Below, piece after piece: positions 24,201-39,200 of a stretch of 64,000 bases of DNA. The notes beneath the pieces were generated by a model. It searched no databases. It had not been told where the DNA came from and worked only from the letters and a program-made list of their open reading frames with translations. Source of the stretch: Anaerotardibacter muris (GTDB lineage Bacteria > Actinomycetota > Coriobacteriia > Coriobacteriales > Eggerthellaceae); NCBI RefSeq assembly GCF_943192915.1, contig NZ_CALPCD010000001.1, forward strand, positions 186,001-250,000. Direction: 5' to 3'. The first letter of the stretch is position 1; every line of letters begins with the position of its first letter. The translations under genes and the position numbers were made by a program.

Positions 24201-27200
24201 GAGCTCGTCGAAGGAGACTTCCATCTCGAAGTAAGGACGACCAGTGTCGGTGAACATCAGGTGGACGCTGGAAGCATACTGACCAAGAACGTCATAGTTA
24301 GGTGCAGAAGCGTAATCGAACTTGGTGAAGGTGTCGTCTGCCCATTCAGTGGGGAATGCTTCGAAGCGAACGGTGTACTTGATGGCTTCCCAAACGGGGA
24401 CCATGTTCACTTCGTGGTTCGGCATGATGAAGTTCTCACCGAAGCCGACCTTCACCCAGTTGCCCAGAGCGTTCTGGTACTGCCAGCCCACGAAGTTGTA
24501 GCCATTACGGTGTGCACCGTGGGTAGCAGCGTAGTCCAGAGCGGTGACGCTGGAGTTGGTGGGATATTGCTTGTCGTTGTCTTCGTAGGCGATCCAGCCC
24601 AGGAAGCGATCGTCGAAGACGTCGTTCTGGCCATCGAGGCTGTAGTGGACCTTATAGCCAACATTCAGCCAGACTGCCCACAGGGTGACCTGCAGGTTGT
24701 CGCCGTCAGGCAGGTTGACGACGGTTTCCATGTCTTCGTAGAGCTTGATGTTGTTCGCTGCCAGGTAAGCATCGAGTTCAGCCTGGGTCATGAAAGAAGA
24801 CAGCTGGGTCTTGGTCCAGCCCATGAACTTGAAGCCAGCACGCTGGAGACGATCAGCATTCGGGGTAAGGGTAACGACCTCGTCGAATGCGACGCGCTGA
24901 TCAGGCAGCTTGCCAGAGTCTGCGCCATTGGAGTCGAAGACGATGGTGTACTGCTTGTACTGGAAGCGTGCGAAGTAGCTGGTACCGTCGAGCCATGCTT
25001 CGTCGGAGTTCTTCGTGGGGATGAAGGTTGCTTCGGTGCCCACGAGGTTACCCAGGGAGTCATACCAACCCATGAAGATGTAGCCCGGAGCAGGGATAGC
25101 GGTGGAACCCTTAGGTTCACCATCTGCAGCAGGGAGCATGTAGTCGCGCGGGTTGGATACGGTGCCGCCCTGGCCATCTACGAAGTAATGCAGCGTTGCA
25201 TAACCAGGCACGAACCATGCATAGAGGATGATGTCGGTGATGCCTTCGTTGAGCAGGAAGTCGCAGATGCGGGTGTTGTCGTAGATGCGCTGACCATTGG
25301 GGGTGTCGCCCGGTACGGTGCCGGAGTTGTCGGCGGTATACCAGTTATTGAAGGCATAGCCAGGCCATACCGGATCGTTAGCCGGGATCAGATGGTCGTC
25401 ATACCAGTGGAAGATCTGAACACCGATGTAGGTGCCGCCACCAGTTGCATAGTGGACGCGATATTCACGGATGGTCCAGACCGCATAGAGGGTGAGGTCG
25501 TGTTCAGGCATCTCGAAGTCAGTGAAGATGTTGCCACCGTCATCGTAGCTCGGGTAGGACACAATGTGGTTCTTCGCATCTTCAGCGGACTTAGCCCAGC
25601 CTTCGAAGACATAGCCCACGCGGTTGGTGATAGCAGATTCAGTAGGAACGGTGAAGGTCTCGCCTGCGCCTACGATGAAGCTGATGTTGGTGCCATCGAT
25701 CGGATCGTAGCCGAAGTCATAGCCGTCGACCCAAGAGCCCACGCCCATGAGGTCATAGGTAAGGGTGAAGGGACGATACCACTGAGCGGTGAAGATGATG
25801 GACCACTCATGATCGTCGATGAAGCCCATGGCCAGATCAGGATCTGCTAGCCAATCCTTGGCAGAGATGATGTACTTGTCGGAGACGATCTCGCCATCGA
25901 GGTCGAGCGCGGTACGCAGCCAACCAACGAAGGTCCAGCCGTCTTCACCTGCGGGAACGCCGCTGATCAGGTCGCCGTGGTACGGATACTGATCGCCCGT
26001 TGCACCTGCAGGCAGGTCGGTGTACATGGTCTCCTTACCAGCAGTGACAACATAAGGCTTGAAGGTGCCGTGGTTGCCCGGCAGGTAAGATACGACGCGC
26101 GGGCCACCCCACTGAGCAGTGAAGATAGTAGCGCCGAGGATCTTCAGGGTTGCAGGATCGTCGATCTCGCCAGTGATGGTCTCGCCGTCGACCTCCATGG
26201 AGTAGTGCCAACCGATGAGAGTGTAGTTCTTGCGATCAACGGTCATGCCAGTGGTGTGAGCATATTCGCCCGTCTTGACTTCCTGGGGGTTCGGGATGCC
26301 AGAGATGGTGCCACCGTTGCCGTCGAAGTAGACGCGATGCGGCAGTGCGGTCCACACAGCGGTGAGCGTGATGACCTGGCCATCAACAGCGGTGAGGTTC
26401 AGTACGCCCTCTTCGTCATCGAAGGTGTAGGTAGTGCCATCGATGGTGGTGATCCAGTGATAGAAGACATAGCCTTCACGGGTGTACTTGTTCTTCGGCA
26501 GGTAATAGGTGGTGCCGTAGTTTGCACGAACGTCGACCATCTCTTCAACATGCTCGACATCTGCAGCACCCGGCTGGAAGCGGATGATGTAGCTGTTGGG
26601 TACCCAATGAGCATAGAGGGTGACGTCGCCGCCTGGCATGTAGTAGATGGAGCCTGGCATGATGACGTCGTTGCCGTTAGGCTGCGTGACCCAGCCGTCC
26701 ATGGTGTAACCAGTGCGGACGAAGGTCATGGTGTCAGGCAGGCGCACGGAGGAGCCAGCGATCATTGGGTAGACCACGTTGCCGGACTTGTCGTAGGACA
26801 CAGGCGGCTTAGCGATGCCTTCCCAAGCGTTGGGCTGGCCGCCGTTCTTGTTCAGGGTAAGGGTGAATTCCTTGCCCTTCCATACTGCATAGAGGTAAAC
26901 GACCGCACCATCAACAGAGGTGAGGTTGTAGATCTGAGCACCATCGACGTAGCGGGTGCCAGCGTCGGGGGAAGTTGCCCAACCCATGAAGTCGAAGCCG
27001 ACGCGAGCCATCTGGCCGTTGTTGAGCGGCAGGTAGCGGGTCTCGCCGTAGTCAACGTCGATAGCCTCCATACGGCCGATGCCGCCGTTGACCACGAACT
27101 GGACGCGATAGCTATTGGGTGCGAAGACCGCATAGAACTTGGAGTGGTTCGGATCGCCCCAGTATTCGCCTGAAGTGTTGAAATCGCGCTTGGTAGGTGC

Positions 27201-30200
27201 GAAGTCGACATCTTCGGAGAGCAGCTTGCCGTCGTAGGAATACCAGCCCACGAAGTGGAAGCCGGTGCCTGCGACTGCCGAAGAACCACGTGCGGACCAC
27301 GGGGATACCACGTTGATGAGCTCTTCCTTGGTGGTGACCGAGCCGCCCTTGGTCTCGATCAGTTCGCCGCGTTCATTGAACACAGCCGGGATGTACTTGA
27401 TGGTGGTAGCGTTCTCCAGCCACTTCGCATACAGGGTGATGCCATTTTCCCAAGCAGCGATGTCGGGAGCGATGGTGCCGTCTGCGTACTGGTACTTAGC
27501 CAGGTCGGAGTAGAGCGAATGGCTAGAGGTCTTATCGATGGAGGGGTCCCACTTGCTTCCATAAGGATCGACAACGTACCAACCGTCGAAGGTGTAGCCG
27601 AACTTCTTAGGCTCGACAACGCCAGTGAACAGGTTGCGGTCGGTCCAACCCAGGCCACGCTTGTCGTTTACTGCGGTGCCGCCAGTGGAGTTGAAGTGGA
27701 TGGTGTAGGTGAGCTTCTCCCAGACCGCGTAGATGTGCAGACCATAGGATGCCAGCACGCTGTCGCCCGGCTGCCAGATGACAGAACCAGAGGGGCTGGA
27801 GGTGTAGCCGATGAACTTGAAGCCATCACGATGCATGATGTTGGTAGGTTCAGGCAGCACGACCGCCTTGCCGGTGAGCTGGGTAGCCATAGCGAATGCG
27901 TTGCCCGGGGTCATGGTGAACGGAGCAGCGGAATCGGGGTCGACAAAAGTAGCCTGGTCGTTCAAATACCATTCGCCACCATTCGGGCCGAGGTAAACGG
28001 TTACCTCGGAAGGTGCCCACATTGCGGTGAAGGTGTAGCTGCGGTCAACGATGATGGTAGGCATGGTCTCTGCAGTGTAGGTGTTACCGAATTCGTCGGT
28101 GTAGTTGAAGCTGTAGTGGATGCCAGAGCCATCTGCGTTGGTCCAGCTCCAACCCAGGAACTGGAAGCCCGGAACGCCCTTGGGGTTATTGATGTTGTTC
28201 GGGTTCGACAGGTTGGTGTCGAAGAACTTCGGATCGAGGGTGGTGCCTGCTGCCTGACCGCCGAACTGCGGAACATAGGTGGTCTTACCCTGCAGCGAAG
28301 GCTCAAGGTCGACGAAGTAGGTCTTGTTGTCTTCCTGCGGGAAGGTACCATATGCGCCTGGTTCGTAGACGACGATGTAGACGCGGCCCGGAGCGAAGTG
28401 TGCGCTGAAGTGCATGATGCCAGTAACGGCGACCTTCTTGACGTCCTGAGTGACGCCTTCTTCGATGGTGCCATCTTCATGCTGGATGGTGTAGCGCCAG
28501 TAAGCCAGGTAGTAGTCGCGATCGATCTGCTCCTGGGTCTGGGAGAAGGTGGGCTCCTGGCTCGGTGCCACGAAGAAGTCCTGCTTCACCTTGATGCCCA
28601 TGTCCTTGTCGTAGCCAGCAGGCATGTGGATGGTAGCCATAGCCTGGGAAGCTTCGTCAAGTTCGAAGAAGACCTGGTAGGAATCGACCTTTTCCCAACG
28701 TGCGTAGAAGACGATGTTGTCGCCATCCTTGCCCAGGTTGGAAACGATCTCTTCGTCGGTGTAGAGGATCGGAGCATTGGGGTTCAGGCTGGTGGACCAA
28801 CCGATGAACTTGTAGCCATTGCGCACGAACTTATTCTTGTTCAGCTTAGAAGGAACGTCGTAGGTGAGCGTCTGAACATCCATGGTGCCCGAAGCATTGT
28901 CCGCACCACGATAGAAGGTGATGGTGTACTTGGAGGGCTCCCACTTGTCGAACAGGTAGATGGTGTCGCCTTCGACAGAGGTGAGGTCGATGTTCATGAT
29001 GCCGTTGTCATCGAAGACATACTGGCCATCGGCGGTCTGCCAACCTACGAAGACATAGCCTTCACGATGGAGCAGCACTTCGCCGCGCTCGTTGGTGATA
29101 GAGCCGAGCATGAGGTCGACACCAAAGGTCTTGACCTGATCTGCAGGCAGGGTGCCCGTTGCTACGTTCTTGCCACCGGAGACGGTGTAGTCGTAAACGA
29201 TGTTGTACTTGATGGGCTCGAACACAGCCGTGAAGGACTGCTCGTAGGGCCAGAAGCCGCTCTCCGGCATGGTCAGACGCAGGATGGCTTCAGTGGTGAG
29301 GATGTCGTTGGAGCCGGTGAGCGTCCAGCCGAGGAACTTGTAGCCAGTGTCTGCCATAGCGCGGACCGGATCGATAGCCGAAGAGATGGTGGTGTAGCCC
29401 TTGGTGATCTTGACGGTAGCAGCACCTTCCTGACCAGGGAATGCGACCTTGCCGCCAAAGCCACCGATCCAGGTGACGGTGATGGCACGGGGTTCCCACT
29501 GAGCAGTGAGGGTGATGGTAGCGCCGTGAGCTGCCAGGAAGTCAGCGATGTTGTCGCCAGGCTTCAGGAAGCGCGAACCATTGGGGTTGTCTTCGCTTTC
29601 GGGTTCGTTGGTGAGCCAGCCAGTGAACAGGTAGCCATCACGCCAGAAGGTGGTCTCGTCGCCCACGGTAGGAACGATGAAGCCAACGCCATAGACTGCA
29701 TGATCGTCGGGCATGTTGCCAGCGCCCATTGCGCCCTCGCCCGGTTCATAGTGGATGGTGTATTCGTTAGGAGCGAAGTTCGCGGTGAAGACCGTGGGGA
29801 GCCACTTACCATTCATGAAGGAGATGGAGCGGATCTGATCTGCGGTCAGCACGAAGTTGGTGAACACATCGCCGGTACGGTCGTTGGTCCAGCCTTCGAA
29901 GTGATAACCCTTCTTGCCCGTTGCCACAACGTTCTTGACGGCAGTGCCATCGGAGAGCGGCAGTTCCTGGGAAGCCATGGAGACCGCACCCTGTTCGCAG
30001 TTGGGCTTGAACTCGATGATGATGTCGCCTTCAGCCCATTCCACGTAGAGGTAGATGACGTTTGCAACATCAGCGGAGATCGCAATATCACGAACGCGGA
30101 TAGAGCCAGCATTCTGCGGAGTGATGAGGGTGGAACCATCCGCGAACGTGATGCGATTGCCGTCCTTGTCGAGTGCATACCAACCTGCGACCTTGTAACC

Positions 30201-33200
30201 AGTGCGCTGGACCTTGTCGCCGTCTTCAGGCAGCAGGTCTGCGTCGATCCAAGAAAGGTCGGTCTTCATGTTGGGGGTGTATACCGAGCCAGGAGCTACG
30301 TATTCGATGGTGTAGCCCTTGGTAGGTGCCCACAGTGCATAGAAGGTATCAACGTAGGTGTTGGGGTCGTTCAGGAGCGTTTCGTCGCCGTAAGGCATGA
30401 ACAGGCGGACGGTCTGATCCTTCTCATCGAAGTAGATGGAGTAGGTGTTGCCGCCAACGGTGCCGTCTTCCTGGATGTGGCGCATGTAGAAGCTCCAACC
30501 GATGAGGTCGTAGCCAGGGCGCTTGAATTCCTGGAAGGAAGCGTTGTTGATGATGTAGCCGTTAGCAGGATCGTAGATGCCCAGGCCGTCGAGAGTACCG
30601 TTGAACAGCTGGAAGGTGTCGCCGATCTTCATGCCGGAAACTTCCAGGTAACCCGTGGTGACCGAAGCGTCGGCGCCCACGGTGGATTCAGCGGTGGTGC
30701 CCGTGCCGTTGCCATCGGTGTCGATGACGAACTTCACTGCAGCGTTCTCGTCGCGATACCACTGAGCATAGAAGGTGATCATGACCGCGTCATCGTCGCC
30801 AGTGTTCGGAGCGGTGTACTTATAGCCCCAGGTGGTCTCCATGCCCTGCAGCGGCTTGCCGTTCTTGTTCGTGGGCGGGTTAGCCACGGTATTCCAGTAG
30901 CGCAGATTGTAGCCATCGAGCTTGTAAGCGTCGTACTTGGTGCCATCGGGGAAGAGCACGTAGCGGGTGCCGTCTGCTTCTTCGACGAATTCGATGGACT
31001 CGCCACCCTCGAGGAAGATGGAGGGGATGTAGCCTTCAGCGTCGTTAGCGTTCGGATCGAAGTTCACGAAGGTGCCGTAGCGGAACTTCCAGGTAACGAT
31101 ACCGTGGTCGTTGCCACCATTGGTGTAGCGATAGAGGGTCTCGAGAGAACGATAGGTAGAGGTCTCAGGAGCGGTGTTCAGAACGAACATGCCCTCGGTA
31201 ACGCGGTTCGTGCCGGAGTCGAACTTGGGGTTGTCTTCGTCTTCAGTAACGTTCTCTGCAACCCATGCGCCGTTGTTGTGACCCGGGATCTGAGCGATGA
31301 AGGTGGGGTTGGTGGTGAGCGACGTGCCGTTGTCCACGATGAGGGTCTCGAGGTGACGCAGGGTGGACAGAGCGTTATCGGTCTTGACCTTCGAAGGATC
31401 GAGGGACCAACCGCGGATGTTGATCTCGCGCAGAGTGTCGGTGTTCTGGAAGATGCCAGCAACGCTGCGGCAGTCGTCCATGTAGATGCCAGAGCCGTCG
31501 AAGGTCTCCAGGTTCGCGAAGAAGTCCTGCTTCACTTCGTACTGGGTGTAGTTCGCGGTGCCTTCGGAGGGAACCCAAACATACTCTTCAGTGGTGTAGT
31601 AGGTAAGACCAGGATTCTCGTCCATGTAGTTGCGGACATGCTCTTCATCGGTGAAGGTCAGGCCGTCAGAGGTGATGTAGGTGTAGACCAGGGTCTTAGT
31701 GTAGTTCTCTACCTTGTAAGCCACCGAGCCGTTGTTCTGCAGGCCTGCGCCCGTAACGGTCGCGGGACGTGCGGTGAGCAGCTGCAGTCCAGAGATGTGC
31801 AGTTCAGAGTTCGCATAGGAGTATGCGTTATTGCCCGGCAGACGCAGCCATACGTCGTAGTCGCCGGTGGTGGAAGGCGTGAAGGAATACCACTGACCAA
31901 GGCCGCCATCGTCTGGATCGCCCAGGACGTTCGGAGCGAGGTTGGCCGTGAGCACGGTGGTGCCCTTCTTATCGGCCGTACCATTCAGCTCGATGGTGAG
32001 CGGAACATTGGTGAGCGAGGTCTTGCCATCAGCATAGTTGCCCTGGTTGTTCTCGGTCGCATCCCACCAGTAGTTGAAGTAGAAGTAGTAGGTGGTGCGT
32101 GCAGTGAGGTGCAGCTTCGTGGAGTTCACGAACGAGCCGTTGCCATCTTCATCCTTGAAGGTGAGCACTCCCCCATTGACCTCGACTTCATCAAGGTTTT
32201 CGGGGATCCAGGTGCCGTCACCGGTACCCAGGGAGTCGAACTGCTTAGCCGAAGAGCTGAACCACTGGTTCAGGGTCATGGCGCGCCAGTTGCCGATGGT
32301 GGCGACATGCTTCACCACGCCAGCAGGAACGACCTTCTCCCACGGCAGCAGCGTGGTTGCACGGTCGATGTCAACGGTAAGATCCTCAGGCGGATAACCC
32401 TTGTCAGCACCGATGACGAGCGAGTTCGGCTTGACAACGTAGCCGTCGTCACGGGTGTGGCCTTCCTCGGTGTAGTACCACCACAGGTGGTCGTTGCCAC
32501 CGAAGCGGCCGCCGAGGAATTCAGGATCGAAGATATAGGTGTACTTGCCCTTGGTGGTGAGGTGATGCTTCACCAGGTCGGTACGGGAACCGAACCAATC
32601 GCCCGTGATGCGGGTAAGCTCGTCCTTCGGATAGGGGCCTGGTCGGCCATATTCCAACCACGCACCCTTGCCATCGAGCACCGCTGCGTCATTAGGACCG
32701 AAGGCACCGATGTTGTTGTCGGTGTTCTGGTACACAGCACTGCCCGTGACCGCCGTTACCTTACCACCCGTGATATAGGCCTTGAAGCCCGCCTTATGCA
32801 GCGATGCATCAGAGGTGAAGGTGATGACGATGGTCTTAGCGTTGAAGGTGTAGGTCTTGCCAGCGAAAGCGGTGCCGCCGAGCTTACCGGTGGTGGAACC
32901 AGCAGCGGTGGGGTTAGCGGTGGTGACGCCGCTCCAGATCTGGATGTAGTCGATAGAAGCGCTCTCAGTTGCGGAACGCGGATCGAAGTAGACGGAGATA
33001 GGATCTGCGCCTTCAGCAGTGATGGTCCAGGTCTGAGAGGTGTTAGCAGCATAGCCCTGGGTCTGGCCCCACTTGGAGGTCTGGATATTGGAGCTGTAAC
33101 CGAAGGAGGTGGTAGGACCGAGGTCGATACGGGTGAGCTTCGGAGTGGTGTCCATCATGTAGGTGAAGTTGCCACCAGCACGCATATCCCAGTTGTGGAT

Positions 33201-36200
33201 GTCGAGGGACTCGAGGTTACCGCGCTTGTAGACCATGTAGGAGAAGTCGGTACATTCAGAAGCATCGATACCCGTGCCGTCAACATGCTCGAGCTGGGAA
33301 TCCTGGAGGATGAGGAATGCGTTCTTCCACCAGAACTGCAGCCACTTGGTGGACAGGGAGTCCAGCTTGAAGTTCATGTAGTAATGAGCCGTGGTGTGGC
33401 AGGTGAACGAGAAATGAACGGTCTGCCAGGAGGTCTGCCAAACGGAGAGGTTCTGGTAGTAGTCGTAGTAGTTCAGAGAACGACCGAAACCGAAGGAGAA
33501 CGCACCATAGTTCTGAGGGCTATAGCCGTTGAGGATTCGGTAGTCGAACATGAATTCGTAGGTCTTGCCCTGATCGAAGTAGAAGCCCGGCTTGTAGATA
33601 GAGGAATTATAGCCCTTGTCGTAGTCGCAGAGCTCCATGTAGCCTTCTGCTTCATGGGGACGATAGCCCGTGTCGAAGGATTCGTAGGTACCGAAGCCCG
33701 AGACCGAAGCCATGGCTGGGGTGATGATGTTGTTGACGAACCAGTAGGTCATGTTGGTGGGCTTCAGACCACCGAAGGTGCGGACCTGCTTGTAGTCGAT
33801 ATGGCACCAGGGGGTGCGGATGCCCAGGTCACCAACAACCTTGTTGGTCGCCGCAGGACGAGCACCCAGATAGAGGTAGTTGCCATAGAGCGTAGTGGTC
33901 TCAGAGAGCTGGAAATCAGCTTCTGGGACGAGCCAGGTGGCTTCGGGGTTATCGGGGAATGCTGCGCCTTCGCCCTTGACGAAGACCCAATCGACCACAC
34001 CGTAAGCACGACCGGTTGCCATGGTAGCGCTGACGTTAGCCAGGTAACGAGACTGAATGTCGGTGAAGAGGTGTGCGGTGGTATCGAACCACAGGGTGTC
34101 GTCAGAGGTGTATTCGTTGTCGTAGGTGAATTCACCCATTGCCCACAGACCGTCGGTGCGGCTCAGGCCAGAACCGACCAAGTAGATCTGGTTGCCGACG
34201 ATCATGTGCTCGATGTTGGTAACACCAGTGAGCATGTTGGTCATCTCAGGCCAGCCAGTCTTAACAGCCGTGGAGTTCTTGGTAGCCCAGCGAGCAGCGG
34301 TGACCATGTTCCAGGTGGAGATGTTCATCTTCTTCAGGCTGACGTCGCCATTGAAGGTGTTGGTGAAGAAGTAGGTCTGGGACACGTCAAGACCGCGGCC
34401 ATCGAATTCTTCAACAGCCGTGAAGCCCTCGAACCAGGACGTGAAGTCGCGGATCTTCAGGCCGTTGGTGCCCGTGCAGAGCACGCCATCGTCGCCACGG
34501 ACGTCGAAGTTGGTGATGATCTTCTTCACTTCGGTGATGGGCATGGACTTCGCACCTGCAGCGGTACGCCACGGCAGGGAGGTGCCGTATTCGGTGACCA
34601 CATGATTCGCGGATGCAGAGTAGTTGTAGAGACCCATGGACATGACCTGGGTTTCCTGGTCGTAGCGCCACCAAGCGTTGTCGTTGGAAGCGAATTCGCC
34701 GCCGTAGTACCAACGATAGGTGTGGATGCCCGTGGTGTCGCACATGGCTGCACCGTAGTGGGTATTAGCCAGCGTGGGGGTGTTGCCATAGCGGTGAGCA
34801 CGGCTGGTGCCGTCCTTGTACCAGTAGCCTGCCATGTCGGGGCCGATAGCCTCGATCTCGGTGATGCCCGTGCCCTGGAGCACGATGTTCTGGCCGAGGT
34901 GCAGGGTGGAGATGTGGTTCATGCCTGCCAGCATATTGGTGATATCGGCATTAGCCGGGGTGGAGCCCAGCACTACGTTGCCGCGCATGGACCAGTTGGA
35001 CATATCCAGTTCACGAACTTCGGTGCAGCCCTGGAACATGGAGACGAACGCCGTTACCTTCTTGGTGTTCCAGTTGCCGGTGCCGGTGACGTAGCGCAGG
35101 CCCGTTGCATTGTAGAACGCCTGGGTGAAGGTGGTGGCGTTAGAGGTATCAAGATAGGTGCCATCGAAGTTGGTGAAGCATGCCGGAGCGTTGGCGAACC
35201 ACTGATAGAGGGTGGTAGGTGCAACGTTGCCGTTCGCACCATCGGTAGCAAAGCCGGTGGTAGAGAGCCACAGAGGAGTAGTGCCGAGCTTCCACGGAAG
35301 GTTAGCGCCCGCAACAGCAGTCGAATGAGAGCCGGAATTCGAGATGAGGCCAATGCGGATGAGACCCTTAGGATCTGCCGTGGAAGCGTCGGCGACGGAG
35401 TTAACATCGTCCTTAGCGTAAGTCCACCAAATGTTGTTGTTGTCAGAGAAGGTACCACCGATGTGGGTGTTGTCCCAGGTGTAGGTGGTAGTCTCCAGCG
35501 GTGCATAGGATGCATCGTAGCGCTTCATGAGGTCTTCGGAGTTACCGACGGAGGTAGAGAAGCCAAGCGCGTTGGTGTTCTTGATCCAGACACCGTCAGT
35601 GGTGCCCAGAAGCGGCGTGATCTGGATGCCGGCATTGTTGCCGGCATTGGTCCAGAGCACGTTATTGGGGCCGAAGATGAAGCTGATGAAGTTTGTATTG
35701 CCGGATCCTTCAACTGCCAAGCTCAGCATATTGGTGAGCGTCAGACGGCCCTGACGGTAGGTATCGGTGCGCATATCCCACTGGGACAGGTCGATGGTGG
35801 TGATGGTCATCTCTTCGGACTTCTGAGCGATCTGATAGAACAGATAGCTGAAGTCGATGACCTTGACCACATTCCAGTGACCAACAGCGGTGTTGGTGCT
35901 GGAACCAGTGATGGGCTCGACGGAGGTGAGCTTCTTGTTATCCGCGAGCATGTAGGAAAGGGTGAGCTGGGTGACGGAAGCGTCGCTTGCCGGATTCCAG
36001 TTGCGCAGACCCTCGATGTTCTCGAGTGCGTCCATGGACTGGAATGCGTGGTTCAGGTTCTGAACCTTCGCGGGGCGCCAGTTCGCCAGGTAATCGAAGT
36101 TAGCGATCTTGTCTGCGTCGTAGAACAGGTAGGACATGTCGGTGACGTTGGACACGTTCCAGTTACGCAGGCCAGCAAGGTCGTCGGCGTCAAGAGCATC

Positions 36201-39200
36201 GTTGTTGTAGAACATGTAAGACATGTCAGTAACGTTGCCGGTTTTCGAAGCCCAGCCATCGAGGCCTTCGATGTAGTTGAGCTTCTCGTTATTGAAGAAC
36301 ATCTCTTTGAGGCTCTTGACGCCCGAGACATCCCAGTTATTCAGGTTGTAGACCTTCACCAGCTTGGTAGCGCCTGCGAAGAAGCCCTTGAGCGAAGTAA
36401 CGCCATTGGTGATCTTCAGGCCAACGCCATCGAAGGTGAGCATCTTGTCATAGCCCTTGAACCACTCTTCAGGGTTGGTGGGCGTGATGTCGTACTTGGT
36501 CTTCACATAGAGGATCTGATCCTTGGTGACCATAGGATCAACCTCTGGAGTGGAAGCGTCGTCGAGCCAAGGCAGCAGCGCTGCGGTCTCGGTGACGACC
36601 TTGTTGGAAGCAGAAGGATCAGCGCCGATGAGCAGGGTGCCTGCCAGGTGCTTGTCGCCATCATAGGTGGAGTCCTTCAAGAAGTAGATCCACCATGCTT
36701 CGGGGTTGGAGGGGAAGCGACCTGCGACGCGGGTGGAATCCCAGCTGTAGTCCAGGTAACCCGGAACCAGGATGTTGTTGCCAACACCAGTGGTGCCGTC
36801 CATGTAGAGCTCGATCAGAGCGTTGGAGGAACCGAACCAAGAAGAGGGGTTCACACCGTCGCGCCACCAAGAACCAAGCTTGGAGGTGCGGGTGGAGATA
36901 GCGGAGAGTGCGGTGCCCGTGAGCTTGGACTTAGCGCCCAGACGCAGGTAGCCGCCCTTGGAGATGTCGCCTAGGGAGGTGTTGTTGTAGAACATGTCGG
37001 TAACGGTAGCGTCGCGCATATCCCAACGGGAGATGTCCACGGTGAGCAGTGCGGTGTCGTCGCGGAAGAGCGAGGTGAGGATGCCACCAGTGACCACCCA
37101 ATCCTGCAGCGGCACAGCACTTTCAAGAGCGGTGCAGCCAGAGAGCATGCCGGTCATGTTCAGTGGAGCGGAAGCCGAGGAGGAGGTCTTCCACTTAGCC
37201 AGACCAGCGATGGAGGTGAGCTTGGTCATGTTAGCGAAGGCGTAGGAGAAGTCCTTCACTGCAGAGACGTTCCAGCCATTAGCGCCGGTAGGATCGAGCA
37301 TGTCAAGATTCTCGAGCGCGGTGCCATAGAGGAAGTAGGACATATTGGTGATGGAAGCAGTGTTCCAGCGATATGCAGAGGTGATGAAGGTAGCGAGCTT
37401 AGCGTCGTTGCGGAAGAAGTTCGCCAGCGAAGTTGCAGAAGCAACGTCCATGCCCGAGCCATCGAAGTATTCCAGGTTCGTGTAGTTCATGAACCAGTTG
37501 GCCGGGAAGCGCAGATTGATGCCGCCCTTGGTGGTTACCTTGGTGACGGCAGCGCGCGTGGTTGGGTTGTAGGTGACGTTGGTGGTGCCCGCAGAGTTAG
37601 ATTCTGCGAAGACCTTGATGAGCCAAGGCAGGTCGGCGAGGTTAGCCAGGTCAAGCGTGTCGTCCTGGATCTCGGTGACGGTGGTGGTGCCGAGGTTAGC
37701 ATAGACCTTGCCCGGGATGATGCAGTAGTTGGATGCATCGGCGCCCGTGTCGACGCCCAGGATGAGGTGGCCGTTCTTGTCGTAGGTCCACCATGCATGC
37801 GGGTTGGAGTCGAAGCGTTCACCGATCATGTCGTTGCGCCAGATGTAGGTGAGCACATCGGAGGATACCGCGCGGATTGCGGTGTAACGATCTGCGAGGC
37901 TACCCGTAGAGCCGAACCACAGAGCGTTACCGTGGGTGGTACGCGGCAGGTCGGTGCCGTTAGCGGAAACGAGCTCCCACATACCACCCGTGGCGTTATC
38001 TGTTGGGCCATGGTTCGCCAGCGAGTTATTGAATGCCGTGCCCTGCAGGATGGATGCTTCGCCCACCGTGAGCTGGCCGAGTGCAGAGCAGCCTGCGAAC
38101 ATGTTGTCGAGTGCAAGAGTGCCATAGTGGGTGAAGCTACCGATGGTGCGCATCGCCCAGCGAGACAGATCGACCGTTACCAGAGCGGTCGCATTCTGGA
38201 ACATGGAGACCATGGAGAGAACGCGGGAAACATCCCAGTTCTTGATGGCTTCCTGAGTAGTGAGCTTCTTGGTGTTGGAGAACATGCCTTCCATGTTGGT
38301 GACACGGCCGGTGTTCCAGTAGTTGTTGGTAGTGTCGGGAGTGAGCGCCTCCAGGGAGATGACGCCAGAGCCAGCGAACATGTAAGCCATGTTGATGTTG
38401 GCGGAGTTGCCCAGCACCCAGGTGTGGATGGTGTCGATGTTGGAGAGGGACTCGCAGTTGTAGAACATGTAGCTGAAGTCGGTGACCTGGTCGACATCCC
38501 AGTTGTCCATGCCAGAGATGGAGTTGAGCTTCTCGCAGGATGCCAGCAGATAGGTGAACGACGTTGCCAGGCTGGTGTTCCAGCCGCGGCCATCGAAGGA
38601 TTCCAGGTTGTTGTGGTCATAGAACCAACCAGCAGGGGTGACCGGGGTGAGCATACCGAGCAGGCTGTCGTAGGTAAGGGAGCCATTTGCGTGCATGACC
38701 GCACCAGTCTTGATGTACTTCACGTTGTTGACGATATTAGCGCCTGCATAGTTAGCCCACGGCAGATCGTTGTTGCCGTTGTTGCAGGAGTTGTTGATCT
38801 CGGTGACGCGACCAGTGGTGGTGTCGTTACCAGCGCCTGCGATGGTGCCCATGACCAGGGTGTTGGCCATGTCGCCCTGCTTGTAGTAGCGCCACCAGGA
38901 ATTGTAGTGGTACAGGCCAGTAGCTGCGTCGAAGACAACGGAGCTGTCGAAGATGCCGCCGTAGAATTCCTGATCCCACTTATAGGTGGTGATCGCGGCA
39001 GGTGCGAAGTGACCAGCTTCGGTGTAGAGCGCAGCCAGGTTCGGGGTGGAACCAGACCAGATGTTCATGCCAGTGTAGGTGTCGCCAGTCGGGCGGTTAG
39101 CGTCCTGAGCCACCCAGGTGCCGCCCCAGTGGCCATACTGCCAGGTGTGACCGTTCAGGGTGGTGGAAGCGTTGCCCGAATCAAGGCGATCGCGCCAGTA

